Shown here: one piece after another, positions 8,075 to 17,710 of the stretch
Layout: each line of letters opens with the position of its first letter
How positions within the stretch are numbered: position 1 is the stretch's first letter
DNA from: Amycolatopsis nivea
Lineage (GTDB): Bacteria > Actinomycetota > Actinomycetes > Mycobacteriales > Pseudonocardiaceae
Length of the DNA stretch: 64,000 nt
Reading direction: 5' to 3'
NCBI RefSeq assembly: GCF_004522235.1
Contig: NZ_SDLT01000018.1
Coordinates: 117,069-181,068 of the forward strand
Translations under genes and position numbers: made by a program
The notes under the pieces: generated by a model
What the model saw: the letters and a program-made list of their open reading frames with translations, nothing else
Database searches by the model: none
What the model was told of the DNA's origin: nothing

Positions 8075-9055
8075 TCAGAAAGGCAGGCCGAGGACCGGCA
8101 AGCCGATCGCCGAGTCGACCGCCAGCGCGACGAACACGATCATCAGGTACGTGTTCGACCGGTGGAACAGCGCCATCGGCTTGGTCTCCTCGCCGCGGTG
8201 CACGGCGGCCTGCAGCCGGTGCGCGTAGAAGAGGAACCAGCCGCCGGCGAGGATCGCGAAGGTCGCGTACAGCCAGCTGGTGACCGGGAGCAGCAGCAGC
8301 GTCCAGGCGACCATCACCCACGAGTAGATGACGATCTGCCGGGCCACGTGCTCGGCGGTCGCGACGACCGGGAGCATCGGCACGCCCGCGCGCTCGTAGT
8401 CGTCGCGGTACTTCATGCCCAGCGCCCAGGTGTGCGGCGGCGTCCAGAAGAAGATCACGCCGAACATCACGAACGCCGGCCACTGCACGGTGCCGGTGAC
8501 CGCGACCCAGCCGATCAGCACCGGCATGCAGCCCGCGGCCCCGCCCCAGACCACGTTCTGCGACGTCCGCCGCTTGAGGCCGAGGGTGTAGACGAAGATG
8601 TAGAACAGGATGGTCGCGATCGCGAGGACCGCCGCCAGCAGGTTCACCGTGAAGTACAGGACGGCGAACGAGGCGATGCCCAGGACGAGTCCGAAGACCA
8701 GCGCGTTGCGCCGCGGCACCGCGTCCTTCACCAGCGGCCGCCGCTTGGTGCGGTTCATGACCTTGTCGATGTCGCTGTCGATCACGCAGTTGAGCGCGTT
8801 CGCGCTGCCCGCGGCCATGGTGCCGCCGACCAGCGTCGCGACCACCAGCCACGGGTTCGGCACCTCGCGCCCGGCGAGGAACATCGCGGGGATCGTGGTG
8901 ACGAGGAGAAGCTCGATCACGCGCGGCTTCGCCAGCGCGGCGTACGCGCCGGCCACCTGGCGGAAGCTTCGCCGGGCCCCGCTCGGCCGTCCGCCGTCCG
9001 GGGGTACGGCGCTGGTGTCTTCACTGCGTCCGTGCGCAGCGTTCACCAACGACAT
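8075..9055 (-). CDS. ctaB: Protoheme IX farnesyltransferase (heme O synthase)
   Basis: Polytopic UbiA-family prenyltransferase that adds a farnesyl group to protoheme IX to give heme O, the substrate of CtaA. About 326 residues with nine hydrophobic segments. The first Asp-rich motif NCVIDSDIDKVMNRTKRRPL and the second, YRDDYERAG, are both intact. The ATG at 9055 was chosen over a longer upstream frame because AGGGAGA lies just ahead of it and the family N-terminus begins there. It is divergent from tkt, as ctaB and tkt are in M. tuberculosis. Confidence 0.9.
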   Translation of the reverse strand: MSLVNAAHGRSEDTSAVPPDGGRPSGARRSFRQVAGAYAALAKPRVIELLLVTTIPAMFLAGREVPNPWLVVATLVGGTMAAGSANALNCVIDSDIDKVMNRTKRRPLVKDAVPRRNALVFGLVLGIASFAVLYFTVNLLAAVLAIATILFYIFVYTLGLKRRTSQNVVWGGAAGCMPVLIGWVAVTGTVQWPAFVMFGVIFFWTPPHTWALGMKYRDDYERAGVPMLPVVATAEHVARQIVIYSWVMVAWTLLLLPVTSWLYATFAILAGGWFLFYAHRLQAAVHRGEETKPMALFHRSNTYLMIVFVALAVDSAIGLPVLGLPF

Positions 9056-9488
9056 TTCTCTCCCTGAGTCAGTCCTGGGCCGGGCGGCGCGGAAGAAGAG
9101 GTGGTGCTCATGGAGAACTTCCGTGCCTGGCCCGCGATCGATGTTAGACGTGACGGACCGGCCCGACGCCCGCGGGTCCGGGACACGCCCGGCGGTGTTC
9201 CCTCCGTCACGTCCGCCGCGGCGGGCCGCGATGAGTCGGGACGGCCCGCGGCGGGTAGCCGGAGACAGACAGGCGGGCAGGATCACCTCACCCGCAGCGC
9301 CCGCGCCCGCGCTCGCGCGCACGCACTAGGGTGACAGCGACGGGCCGCTCGCTCCGCCTGCACAGCGCCGCCAGCAGGAATATCGTCCCTTCGGGATCGA
9401 TTGAGATAACTGAGGGCGCACACCGCAGCACTTGAGCGGCACGCACGGAATACAGCCACCACTTCACCGACGCAGGAGTTCGAGTTCA
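9056..9488. other. 433-bp divergent ctaB/tkt intergenic region
   Basis: No credible gene. It must hold the promoters for ctaB on one strand and the tkt operon on the other. TAACAT on the minus strand (complement of 9141-9146) and TAGGGT near 9328 on the plus strand could be -10 hexamers, but neither has a good -35 at the usual spacing. The last 60 bases are less GC-rich and carry the tkt ribosome-binding site GCAGGAG. Confidence 0.5.
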
Positions 9489-11588
9489 GTGTCCGAAACC
9501 TCTAGCAGCGAGACCAACCCCTTGCTCCGGCGCAACGTGCCGGCCGACTGGACCGAGACCGACACCCGCGCCGTGGACACCGCCCGCGTGCTGGCCGCGG
9601 ACGCCGTCGAAAAATGCGGCAGCGGGCACCCGGGCACTGCGATGAGCCTGGCGCCGCTGGCGTACACGCTGTTCCAGCGCACGATGCGGCACGACCCCGC
9701 CGACCCGGAGTGGCCCGCCCGCGACCGGTTCGTCCTCTCCGCCGGGCACTCCAGCCTGACCCTCTACATCCAGCTGTACCTGGCCGGGTTCGGCCTGGAG
9801 CTGGAAGACCTCGAGCAGCTGCGCCGCTGGGGCTCCAAGACCCCGGGCCACCCGGAGTACCGGCACACCAAGGGCGTCGAGACCACCACCGGCCCGCTGG
9901 GCCAGGGCCTCGCGAACGGCGTCGGCATGGCGATGGCGGCGCGCCGCGAGCGCGGCCTGCTGGACCCGGACGCCCCCGCCGGCGAGAGCATCTTCGACCA
10001 CCACATCTACGTGATCGCCTCCGACGGCGACATCGAAGAGGGCGTCACCTCCGAGGCCTCGTCCATCGCGGGCCGCCAGGAACTGGGCAACCTGATCGTC
10101 TTCTACGACGACAACAAGATCTCCATCGAGGACGACACCAACATCGCGCTGTCCGAGGACGTCGCGAAGCGGTACGAGGCCTACGGCTGGCACGTGCAGA
10201 CCGTCGAGGGCGGCGAGGACGTCGTCGCGATCGAGGCGGCCATCAAGGCGGCGCAGGCCGAGACCACGCGGCCGTCGTTCATCCAGCTGCGCACGATCAT
10301 CGGCTACCCGGCCCCGACGAAGATGAACACCGGCAAGGCGCACGGCGCGGCGCTGGGCGCGGAAGAGGTCGCGGGCGTCAAGAAGGCGCTGGGCTTCGAC
10401 CCGGAGAAGAACTTCGACGTCGACGAGGCCGTGCTCGCGCACACCCGCCAGGCGATCGAGCGCGGCGAGAAGCAGCGCGCCGAGTGGCAGGAGCGCTTCG
10501 AGGCGTGGGCCGCGGCGAACCCGGAACGCAAGAAGCTGGCCGACCGGCTGTCGACCCGCACGCTGCCCGAGGGCTTCGCGGACAACCTGCCGTCGTGGGA
10601 GCCCGACGCCAAGGGCATCGCCACCCGCAAGGCCTCCGGCGAGGTGCTCAACGCGCTGGCCGAGCCGCTGCCCGAGCTGTGGGGCGGTTCCGCGGACCTC
10701 GCGGAGAGCAACAACACCACCATGAAGGGCGCCGACTCGTTCGGCCCGGCCGCGGCCGGCACCGACATGTGGAAGACCAACCCGTACGGCCGCACGCTGC
10801 ACTTCGGCATCCGCGAGCACGCGATGGGCTCGATCCTCAACGGCATCGCGCTGCACGGCGGCACCCGCCCGTACGGCGCGACCTTCCTCACCTTCTCCGA
10901 CTACATGCGCCCGCCGGTCCGGCTCGCCGCGCTGATGAAGGCCCCGGTCATCTACGTGTGGACGCACGACTCGATCGGTCTCGGCGAGGACGGCCCGACG
11001 CACCAGCCGATCGAGCAGATCGCCGCGCTGCGCGCCATCCCGGGCCTCAACGTCGTCCGCCCGGCGGACGCCAACGAGACCGCGTACGCGTGGAAGGCCG
11101 TGCTGGAGGACGTGCACCACCCGTCCGGCTTCGCGCTGACCCGGCAGAACGTGCCGGTGCTGGAGGGCACGAACGCCGAGGGCGTCAAGAAGGGCGGCTA
11201 CGTGCTGGCCGAGGCGTCCAACGGCACCCCGGAGGTCGTGCTGATCGCGACCGGTTCCGAGGTCCAGCTGGCCGTCGAGGCGCGCAAGACCCTCGAGGCC
11301 GACGGCATCCCCGCCAGCGTGGTCTCGATGCCGTGCGTCGAGTGGTTCGACGCGCAGGACCAGGACTACAAGGACGCCGTCCTGCCGCCGACGGTCAAGG
11401 CCCGCGTTTCGGTCGAAGCCGGGATCGCGATGCCGTGGCAGCGCTTCACCGGCGACGCCGGCGAGAACGTGTCGATCGAGCACTACGGCGCCTCGGCCGA
11501 CGCCGCGACGCTCTTCCGCGAGTTCGGCTTCACCGCCGAAGCCGTGGTCGACGCCGCCCGCCGCTCGATCGCCAACACCAAGAACTGA
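9489..11588 (+). CDS. tkt: Transketolase
   Basis: Thiamine-diphosphate enzyme moving two-carbon units between sugar phosphates. From the GTG at 9489 it is 699 residues, the usual length; that start has GCAGGAG upstream, while the longer frame from 9432 adds an atypical tail. Seen: SGHPGTAMSLAPLAYTLFQ, GPLGQGLANGVGMA, the TPP/metal-binding motif SDGDIEEG...NK, the catalytic glutamate in FGIREHAMGSI, and HDSIGLGEDGPTHQP in the pyrimidine domain. First gene of the pentose-phosphate operon, 13 bases ahead of tal. Confidence 0.97.
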   Translation: MSETSSSETNPLLRRNVPADWTETDTRAVDTARVLAADAVEKCGSGHPGTAMSLAPLAYTLFQRTMRHDPADPEWPARDRFVLSAGHSSLTLYIQLYLAGFGLELEDLEQLRRWGSKTPGHPEYRHTKGVETTTGPLGQGLANGVGMAMAARRERGLLDPDAPAGESIFDHHIYVIASDGDIEEGVTSEASSIAGRQELGNLIVFYDDNKISIEDDTNIALSEDVAKRYEAYGWHVQTVEGGEDVVAIEAAIKAAQAETTRPSFIQLRTIIGYPAPTKMNTGKAHGAALGAEEVAGVKKALGFDPEKNFDVDEAVLAHTRQAIERGEKQRAEWQERFEAWAAANPERKKLADRLSTRTLPEGFADNLPSWEPDAKGIATRKASGEVLNALAEPLPELWGGSADLAESNNTTMKGADSFGPAAAGTDMWKTNPYGRTLHFGIREHAMGSILNGIALHGGTRPYGATFLTFSDYMRPPVRLAALMKAPVIYVWTHDSIGLGEDGPTHQPIEQIAALRAIPGLNVVRPADANETAYAWKAVLEDVHHPSGFALTRQNVPVLEGTNAEGVKKGGYVLAEASNGTPEVVLIATGSEVQLAVEARKTLEADGIPASVVSMPCVEWFDAQDQDYKDAVLPPTVKARVSVEAGIAMPWQRFTGDAGENVSIEHYGASADAATLFREFGFTAEAVVDAARRSIANTKN

Positions 11589-11601
11589 AGGGAGAGCAAC
11601 C

Positions 11602-12714
11602 ATGAGCACTGATCGGCTCGCACAGCTGTCCGAAGCAGGCGTCTCGATCTGGCTGGACGACCTCTCGCGGGAGCGCCTGAACTCGGGCAACCTCGCCGGG
11701 CTCATCCGCGACAAGCACGTCGTCGGCGTGACCACCAACCCGACGATCTTCGCGAACGCGCTGTCGAAGGGCGCCGCCTACGACGAGCAGGTCAACGACC
11801 TCGCCGCGCGCGGTGCGGACCTCGACGGCACCGTCCGGGAGCTGACCACCACCGACGTGCGCAACGCCGCGGACCTGTTCCGCGACGTGTACAACGCCAC
11901 GAACGGCGTCGACGGCCGCGTGTCCATCGAGGTGGACCCGCGCCTGGCGAAGGACACCGACAAGACGGTGGCCGAGGCCAAGGACCTGTGGAAGACCGTC
12001 GACCGGCCGAACGTGATGATCAAGATCCCGGCGACCGAAGAGGGCCTGCCCGCGATCACCGCGGTGCTCGCCGAGGGCATCAGCGTCAACGTCACGCTGA
12101 TCTTCTCCGTCGAGCGCTACGAGGCCGTCATCAAGGCCTTCTTCGCCGGTCTCGAGCAGGCGAAGGCCAACGGCCACGACCTCAAGGGCATCCACTCGGT
12201 CGCGTCGTTCTTCGTGTCCCGTGTGGACAGCGAGGTCGACAAGCGGCTGAACGCGATCGGCACCGACGAGGCCAAGGCGCTGCTGGGCGAGGCGGCCATC
12301 GCCAACGCGCGGCTCGCGTACGCGGCCTTCGAGAAGCTGTTCGCCACGGACCAGTGGAAGGCGCTCGCCGAGGCCGGCGCGAACGCGCAGCGTCCGCTGT
12401 GGGCCTCCACCGGCGTGAAGGACCCGGCCTACTCCGACACCCGGTACGTCGACCAGCTCGTGGTCAAGGACGTCGTGAACACGATGCCCGAGAAGACCAT
12501 GGACTCGGTCGCCGACCACGCCGAGATCACCGGCGACACGGTTTCCGGAAAGGGCGAGCAGGCGCAGGCGATCTTCGACAAGCTGTCGGCGGCCGGCATC
12601 GACGTGCCGGACGTGTTCGTGACGCTGGAGACCGAAGGCGTCGAGAAGTTCGAGAAGTCCTGGCAGGAACTGCTGGACACGGTGACCGGGCAGCTGAACA
12701 AAGCGAGGGGCTGA
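11602..12714 (+). CDS. tal: Transaldolase
   Basis: Transfers a dihydroxyacetone unit from sedoheptulose 7-phosphate to glyceraldehyde 3-phosphate. 370 residues, matching the actinobacterial type. Marks are VTTNPTIFANALSKG near residue 43, the Schiff-base lysine in NVMIKIPATEEG (Lys141), and SVNVTLIFSVERYEAV. The start has a good ribosome-binding site (GGGAG) 13 bases after the tkt stop, and pgi follows after 10 bases, so all three are expected on one message. Confidence 0.97.
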   Translation: MSTDRLAQLSEAGVSIWLDDLSRERLNSGNLAGLIRDKHVVGVTTNPTIFANALSKGAAYDEQVNDLAARGADLDGTVRELTTTDVRNAADLFRDVYNATNGVDGRVSIEVDPRLAKDTDKTVAEAKDLWKTVDRPNVMIKIPATEEGLPAITAVLAEGISVNVTLIFSVERYEAVIKAFFAGLEQAKANGHDLKGIHSVASFFVSRVDSEVDKRLNAIGTDEAKALLGEAAIANARLAYAAFEKLFATDQWKALAEAGANAQRPLWASTGVKDPAYSDTRYVDQLVVKDVVNTMPEKTMDSVADHAEITGDTVSGKGEQAQAIFDKLSAAGIDVPDVFVTLETEGVEKFEKSWQELLDTVTGQLNKARG

Positions 12715-12724
12715 ACCAGAGACC

Positions 12725-14344
12725 ATGAGCGGGGACGAAACCGGCGTCGTGATCGTCGACGCCGAACTGGCAGAAAAGGCAGCGCCGCTGGCGCAGCGGC
12801 TGGCCGCCGACGGCGCCGCTGCCAAGCTCGCCGCCAAGGACTCCACCCTGTGGGGTCCGGACGCCGAGTCCGAAGCGTCGATCCGATTGTCCTGGACGAC
12901 GTTGCACAAGTCGTCGCGTCCGTTGATCGGGGAAATCGAAGCGCTGCGCGCGGAACTGCGCAGCGAGGGCGTGGACCGCGTGGTGCTCGCCGGCATGGGC
13001 GGTTCGTCGCTCGCGCCGGAGGTCATCACCGCCACCGCCGGCGTCCCGCTCACGGTTCTCGACACGACCGACCCCGGCCAGGTGGCCGACGCGCTCGCGG
13101 GCGACCTCGAGCGCACCGTCATCGTGGTGTCGTCGAAATCCGGCGGCACCGTCGAGACCGACAGCCACCGCCGGATCTTCGCCAAGGCGTTCGCGGACGC
13201 CGGGATCGACGCGGCGCGACGCATCGTCGTCGTCACCGATCCCGGCTCCCCGTTCTCCGAGCTGGCGGAGAAGGAGGGCTACCGCAAGACCTTCCTGGCC
13301 GACCCGCACGTCGGCGGCCGCTACTCCGCGCTGACCGCGTTCGGCCTCGTGCCGGCCGGTCTCGCGGGCGCGGACGTCGCGCGGCTGCTCGACCAGGCGG
13401 CATCGGTCGCGGAAACGCTCGCCGAGGACGCGCCGGAGAACCCGGCCGTGCAGCTGGCGGCGGCGTGGGGCGCGGCGCACGAGGCCGGTGCGGAGAAGGT
13501 CGTGCTGGCCGACACCGGTTCGGGCATCAAGGGTTTCCCGGACTGGGCGGAGCAGCTGATCGCCGAGTCCACCGGCAAGCTCGGCACCGGCCTGCTGCCG
13601 GTGGCCGTCGAGGGCCCGGACGCGCCCGGGTTCGCCGACCACGGCAAGGACGCGACCGCGGTCGCGATCGGCGCGCCGGAAGGCGCGGCGCAGATCTCGG
13701 TGACCGGCCCGCTCGGCGCGCAGTTCCTCTTGTGGGAGTTCGCGACCGCGCTCGTCGGTCGGCTGATCGGGATCAACCCGTTCGACCAGCCGGACGTCGA
13801 AGCGGCCAAGAAGGCGGCGCGTGCGCTGCTGGACGACCCGGAGAAGCTGAAGGGCGGCGAAGCACCGGCCACTGTGGACGGTACCGTCGAAGTCTTTGGC
13901 AGCGAAGGGGTTTCGACAGACGGCAAGCTCGCCGACGTCCTGCGCGCGTTCTTCGGTTCGGTGGCCGACGGCGGGTACATCGCCGTGCAGGCGTACCTCG
14001 ACCGGCTGGACGACGCGTCGACTTCGTTGCTGCGCGGCGAAATCGCCAAGCGGACCGGCGTGCAGACGACGTTCGGCTGGGGCCCGCGGTTCCTGCACTC
14101 CACCGGGCAGTACCACAAGGGCGGCCACCAGAACGGCAGCTTCCTGCAGATCACCGGAGCCGTCGAGGACGACCTGTCGGTGCCGGACCGCCCGTACACG
14201 CTGGGGCAGCTCCAGCACGCGCAGGCGCTCGGCGACGGCCAGGTGCTCGCCGAGCACGGGCGCCCGGTGCTGCGGCTGCACCTGACCGACCGCGCCGCCG
14301 GGCTCGCCGAGCTCGTGCGGGCAGTGCAGGAGGCCGCTCAGTGA
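12725..14344 (+). CDS. pgi: Glucose-6-phosphate isomerase placed between tal and zwf
   Basis: Interconverts glucose 6-phosphate and fructose 6-phosphate. 539 residues with two sugar-isomerase (SIS) domains: VVLAGMGGSSLAPEVI and VVSSKSGGTVETDSHRR in the first half, FGWGPRFLHSTGQYHKGG in the second. The protein looks more like the Pgi half of the fused transaldolase/glucose-6-phosphate isomerases of some bacteria than like E. coli Pgi; this is a judgement by eye. Position in the operon would let fructose 6-phosphate from Tkt/Tal be recycled straight into Zwf. Its TGA overlaps the zwf GTG. Confidence 0.88.
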   Translation: MSGDETGVVIVDAELAEKAAPLAQRLAADGAAAKLAAKDSTLWGPDAESEASIRLSWTTLHKSSRPLIGEIEALRAELRSEGVDRVVLAGMGGSSLAPEVITATAGVPLTVLDTTDPGQVADALAGDLERTVIVVSSKSGGTVETDSHRRIFAKAFADAGIDAARRIVVVTDPGSPFSELAEKEGYRKTFLADPHVGGRYSALTAFGLVPAGLAGADVARLLDQAASVAETLAEDAPENPAVQLAAAWGAAHEAGAEKVVLADTGSGIKGFPDWAEQLIAESTGKLGTGLLPVAVEGPDAPGFADHGKDATAVAIGAPEGAAQISVTGPLGAQFLLWEFATALVGRLIGINPFDQPDVEAAKKAARALLDDPEKLKGGEAPATVDGTVEVFGSEGVSTDGKLADVLRAFFGSVADGGYIAVQAYLDRLDDASTSLLRGEIAKRTGVQTTFGWGPRFLHSTGQYHKGGHQNGSFLQITGAVEDDLSVPDRPYTLGQLQHAQALGDGQVLAEHGRPVLRLHLTDRAAGLAELVRAVQEAAQ

Positions 14345-15870
14345 CCACCTGGCGCAACCCGCTGCGGGACCCCCGCGACAAGCGGCTGCCGCGGATCGCC
14401 GGGCCGTCGAGCCTGGTGATCTTCGGCGTCACCGGCGACCTGGCGCGCAAGAAGCTCATGCCCGCCATCTACGACCTCGCGCACCGCGGGCTGCTGCCCG
14501 CCGGGTTCTCGCTGGTCGGCTTCGCCCGCCGGGACTGGGAACACCAGGACTTCGGCGAGCTGGTGCACGATTCGGTGCGAGAGCACGCGCGGACGCCGTT
14601 CAAGGAGTCGGTGTGGAACCGGCTCGCCGAAGGTATCCGGTTCGTCCAGGGCACTTTCGACGACGACGACGCCTTCGACCGGCTCGCGAAGACCGTGCGC
14701 GAACTGGACGAGGAACGCGGCACCGGCGGCAACACCGCGTTCTACCTGTCGATCCCGCCGGGCGCGTTCCCCGTGGTGACCAAGCAGCTGGCGCGTTCGG
14801 GCCTCGCGCAGGCCGACGAGAACACCTGGCGACGCGTGGTCATCGAGAAGCCGTTCGGGCACGATCTCAAGAGCGCCAAGGAGCTCAACGCGATCGTGAA
14901 CGACGTCTTCCCCGAGGAGTCGGTGTTCCGCATCGACCACTACCTCGGCAAGGAGACGGTGCAGAACATCCTGGCGCTGCGGTTCGCGAACCAGCTGTTC
15001 GAGCCGATCTGGAACGCGAACTTCATCGACCACGTGCAGATCACCATGGCCGAGGACATCGGCCTCGGCGGCCGCGCGGGGTACTACGACGGGATCGGCG
15101 CGGCGCGCGACGTCATCCAGAACCACCTGCTGCAGTTGCTCGCCTTCACCGCGATGGACGAGCCGCTGTCGTTCGAGCCGAAGGCGCTGCGGTCGGAGAA
15201 GGCCAAGGTGCTGGCGGCGACCAAGCCGATGCTGCCGCTCGACCAGACCACCGCGCGCGGGCAGTACGCGGGCGGCTGGCAGGGCGGCACGAAGGTGCCG
15301 GGGCTGTTGCAGGAAGCCGGGTTCGCGAAGGACTCGAAGACCGAGACGTACGCCGCGGTGACGCTGGAGGTGCAGAACCGCCGCTGGGCGGGCGTGCCGT
15401 TCTACCTGCGCACCGGCAAGCGGCTCGGCCGCCGCGTCACCGAGATCGCGGTCGTGTTCAAGCGCGCGCCGCACCTGCCGTTCGACTCCACCTCCACCGA
15501 GGAACTGGGGCAGAACGCGCTGGTCATCCGCGTGCAGCCGGACGAGGGCATCACGCTGCGGTTCGGGTCGAAGGTGCCGGGGACCACGATGGAGGTCCGC
15601 GACGTCACGATGGACTTCGGCTACGGCCACGCGTTCACCGAATCGTCGCCGGAGGCCTACGAACGGCTGATCCTGGACGTGCTGCTGGGCGAGCCGTCGC
15701 TGTTCCCGGTGAACGAGGAAGTCGAGCTGTCGTGGGAGATCCTCGACCCGGTGCTGTCGCACTGGGCGAAGCTCGGCACCGCGCCGGAGCAATACCCGCC
15801 GGGCAGCTGGGGACCGAAGTCGGCTGACGAGATGCTGGAACGTACCGGCAGGCACTGGAGGCGTCCGTGA
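14341..15870 (+). CDS. zwf: Glucose-6-phosphate 1-dehydrogenase
   Basis: Makes 6-phosphogluconolactone and NADPH, the entry to the oxidative pentose-phosphate pathway. 509 residues from a GTG that overlaps the pgi stop (GTGA at 14341-14344). The nucleotide-binding loop LVIFGVTGDLARKKLMPA is near the N-terminus, EKPFGHD follows, and the active-site signature RIDHYLGKE is intact. The open frame extends further upstream into pgi, but that part is an out-of-frame shadow with no similarity to the family. It is coupled by overlap to opcA. Confidence 0.97.
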   Translation: MTTWRNPLRDPRDKRLPRIAGPSSLVIFGVTGDLARKKLMPAIYDLAHRGLLPAGFSLVGFARRDWEHQDFGELVHDSVREHARTPFKESVWNRLAEGIRFVQGTFDDDDAFDRLAKTVRELDEERGTGGNTAFYLSIPPGAFPVVTKQLARSGLAQADENTWRRVVIEKPFGHDLKSAKELNAIVNDVFPEESVFRIDHYLGKETVQNILALRFANQLFEPIWNANFIDHVQITMAEDIGLGGRAGYYDGIGAARDVIQNHLLQLLAFTAMDEPLSFEPKALRSEKAKVLAATKPMLPLDQTTARGQYAGGWQGGTKVPGLLQEAGFAKDSKTETYAAVTLEVQNRRWAGVPFYLRTGKRLGRRVTEIAVVFKRAPHLPFDSTSTEELGQNALVIRVQPDEGITLRFGSKVPGTTMEVRDVTMDFGYGHAFTESSPEAYERLILDVLLGEPSLFPVNEEVELSWEILDPVLSHWAKLGTAPEQYPPGSWGPKSADEMLERTGRHWRRP

Positions 15871-16889
15871 TCATCGACCTGCCGTCGACCACGACGTCGG
15901 CGCTGAACAAGAAACTGGTGGAGATCCGCGAGCAGGGCGGCCAGGTCGCGCTCGGCCGGGTGCTGACGCTGGTGATCGTCGCGGACGACGACGCCAAGCT
16001 CGAGGACGCCATCGAGGCCGCGAACGACGCCAGCCGCGAGCACCCGTCGCGGGTGATCGTCGTGGCGAAGGGCGCGCGCACGGCCGCGCCGCGGATAGAC
16101 GGCCAGATCCGCGTGGGCGGCGACGCCGGCGCGAGCGAGGTCATCGTGCTGCGGCTGTACGGTCCGCTGGCCGCGCAGGGGCAGAGCGCCGTGGTGCCGC
16201 TGCTGCTGCCGGACGCGCCGATCGTCACCTGGTGGCCGGGCGCCGGTCCGAAGGCTCCCGCGGAGGACCCGCTCGGTCAGCTGGCACAGCGGCGGATCAC
16301 CGACTCGGCCGCGGAAAAGAGCCCGATAAGGTCTCTCACCACGCGCGCGAAGTCCTATGTGGAGGGTGACACCGACCTGGCGTGGACCCGGCTGACCCGC
16401 TGGCGGGCGCAGCTGGTGTCGGCGCTGGACCTGCCGCCGTACGAGAAGATCACGAGCGCGACGGTCACCGGCGAGGCGGATTCGCCGTCCACCGAACTGC
16501 TCGCGGGCTGGCTCGCCGAGTACCTCAAGGCACCGGTGCACCGGGTCAAGAGCTCGAGCGCGCAGGGCATCATCTCGGTGAAGCTGGAGCGGAAGTCGGG
16601 CGCGGTGGAGCTGACGCGGCCGGACGGGCGGGTCGGCACGCTGACCCAGCCGGGCCAGCCGACGCGGCGGATCGCGTTGCAGCGGCGCAGCAACCCGGAA
16701 TGCCTCGTCGAGGAACTCCGGCGGCTCGACCCGGACGAGATCTACGAGGCGGCGCTGCACGGGCTGCACAAGATCGCCGCTTCCAACGGATCGAAGCCCG
16801 CTGCCGCCAAGCCTGCGGCCGCCGCTAAGCCCGCTGCGGCCGCGAAGCCGAAGACGGCACGCAAGACGGCGGAAAAGAGCAGCTCATGA
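15867..16889 (+). CDS. opcA: OpcA, glucose-6-phosphate dehydrogenase assembly factor
   Basis: Needed in cyanobacteria and actinobacteria for assembly and activity of Zwf. Two OpcA domains are visible: an N-terminal alpha/beta part (LGRVLTLVIVADDD, PDAPIVTWWPG) and a C-terminal part ending near YEAALHGL. 340 residues. The last 30 or so are an unusual Ala-Lys-Pro tail with repeated AAKPA units, like histone-H1-type tails and unlikely to fold. The GTG overlaps the zwf stop and its own stop overlaps the pgl ATG, so Zwf, OpcA and Pgl should be made in step. Confidence 0.93.
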   Translation: MIIDLPSTTTSALNKKLVEIREQGGQVALGRVLTLVIVADDDAKLEDAIEAANDASREHPSRVIVVAKGARTAAPRIDGQIRVGGDAGASEVIVLRLYGPLAAQGQSAVVPLLLPDAPIVTWWPGAGPKAPAEDPLGQLAQRRITDSAAEKSPIRSLTTRAKSYVEGDTDLAWTRLTRWRAQLVSALDLPPYEKITSATVTGEADSPSTELLAGWLAEYLKAPVHRVKSSSAQGIISVKLERKSGAVELTRPDGRVGTLTQPGQPTRRIALQRRSNPECLVEELRRLDPDEIYEAALHGLHKIAASNGSKPAAAKPAAAAKPAAAAKPKTARKTAEKSSS

Positions 16890-17659
16890 GCCGGACCGAG
16901 GTCGTCGTCTACGAAAACCCGGACCTGCTCGCCGCGGCCGCCGCGGCCCGCTTGGTGACCCGGATCGTCGACGTGCAGGCGGCCCGCGGTGCCGCGTCGG
17001 TGGTGCTCACCGGCGGCGGCACCGGCATCGCCGTGCTGCGCGAACTGCGGGAGTCGAGCGCGCGGGACGCGATCGACTGGTCGCGGCTGGACATCTACTG
17101 GGGCGACGAACGGTTCGTCCCGGCGGATTCGGACGAGCGCAACGAGAAGGGCGCCCGCGAAGCCCTGCTCGACCACGTGCCGCTGGCTCCGGAGCGGGTG
17201 CACGCGATGGCCCCGTCGGACGGCGAATTCGGCGACGACGTCGACGCTGCCGCCGAGGCCTACGCGAAGGTCCTCTCCGACGCGGCGGGCCCCGGCGCGG
17301 ACGTGCCGGAGTTCGACATCATGCTGCTGGGCCTCGGCGGCGAGGGCCACACGGCGTCGCTGTTCCCGGAAACCGCCGAGGTGCGCGAAACACAGCGCTC
17401 GGTAGTGCCGGTCCGCGACTGCCCGAAGCCCCCGCCGACGCGCGTATCGCTGACGCTGCCCGCCATCCGCCGCGCCCGCGAGGTGTGGCTGATGACGGCA
17501 GGAACCGCCAAGGCGGACGCGGTCGCGCAGGCACTGGCCGGTGCGCCCGAAACGCAGATCCCCGTCTCGGGCGCCCGCGGCTACCGGCGGACGCTGTGGC
17601 TCCTCGACCGCGAGGCGGGCGGGAAGCTGACGAAGGTGTACCAGCCGCCAGCCGAGTAA
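16886..17659 (+). CDS. pgl: 6-phosphogluconolactonase (DevB type)
   Basis: Hydrolyses 6-phosphogluconolactone to 6-phosphogluconate, the step after Zwf. 257 residues of the NagB/DevB fold: LTGGGTGIAVLRELRES near residue 45, DIYWGDERFVPADSDERNEK around 73-92, and LLGLGGEGHTASLFPE near 150. The ATG overlaps the opcA stop (ATGA). It is the last gene of the operon, closed by a strong terminator 17 bases downstream. The next enzyme, 6-phosphogluconate dehydrogenase, is not in the window. Confidence 0.95.
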   Translation: MSRTEVVVYENPDLLAAAAAARLVTRIVDVQAARGAASVVLTGGGTGIAVLRELRESSARDAIDWSRLDIYWGDERFVPADSDERNEKGAREALLDHVPLAPERVHAMAPSDGEFGDDVDAAAEAYAKVLSDAAGPGADVPEFDIMLLGLGGEGHTASLFPETAEVRETQRSVVPVRDCPKPPPTRVSLTLPAIRRAREVWLMTAGTAKADAVAQALAGAPETQIPVSGARGYRRTLWLLDREAGGKLTKVYQPPAE

Positions 17660-17676
17660 GACGGTTTGCCGGGAAG

Positions 17677-17710
17677 GGCTCCTCGCGCGTGTGGCGCGGG
17701 GAGCCTTTTT
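17677..17710 (+). terminator. Rho-independent terminator of the tkt-pgl operon
   Basis: A 12-bp stem (17677-17688 with 17694-17705; GGCTCCTCGCGC pairing with its near-perfect complement, one G-T pair) around a 5-base loop, followed by five Ts. It lies directly after pgl and is the most canonical terminator in the window. Confidence 0.9.

Noticed and set aside
9432..9488. Earlier transketolase start
   Set aside because: It adds a non-family tail of 19 residues; the GTG at 9489 has a good ribosome-binding site and gives the standard length.
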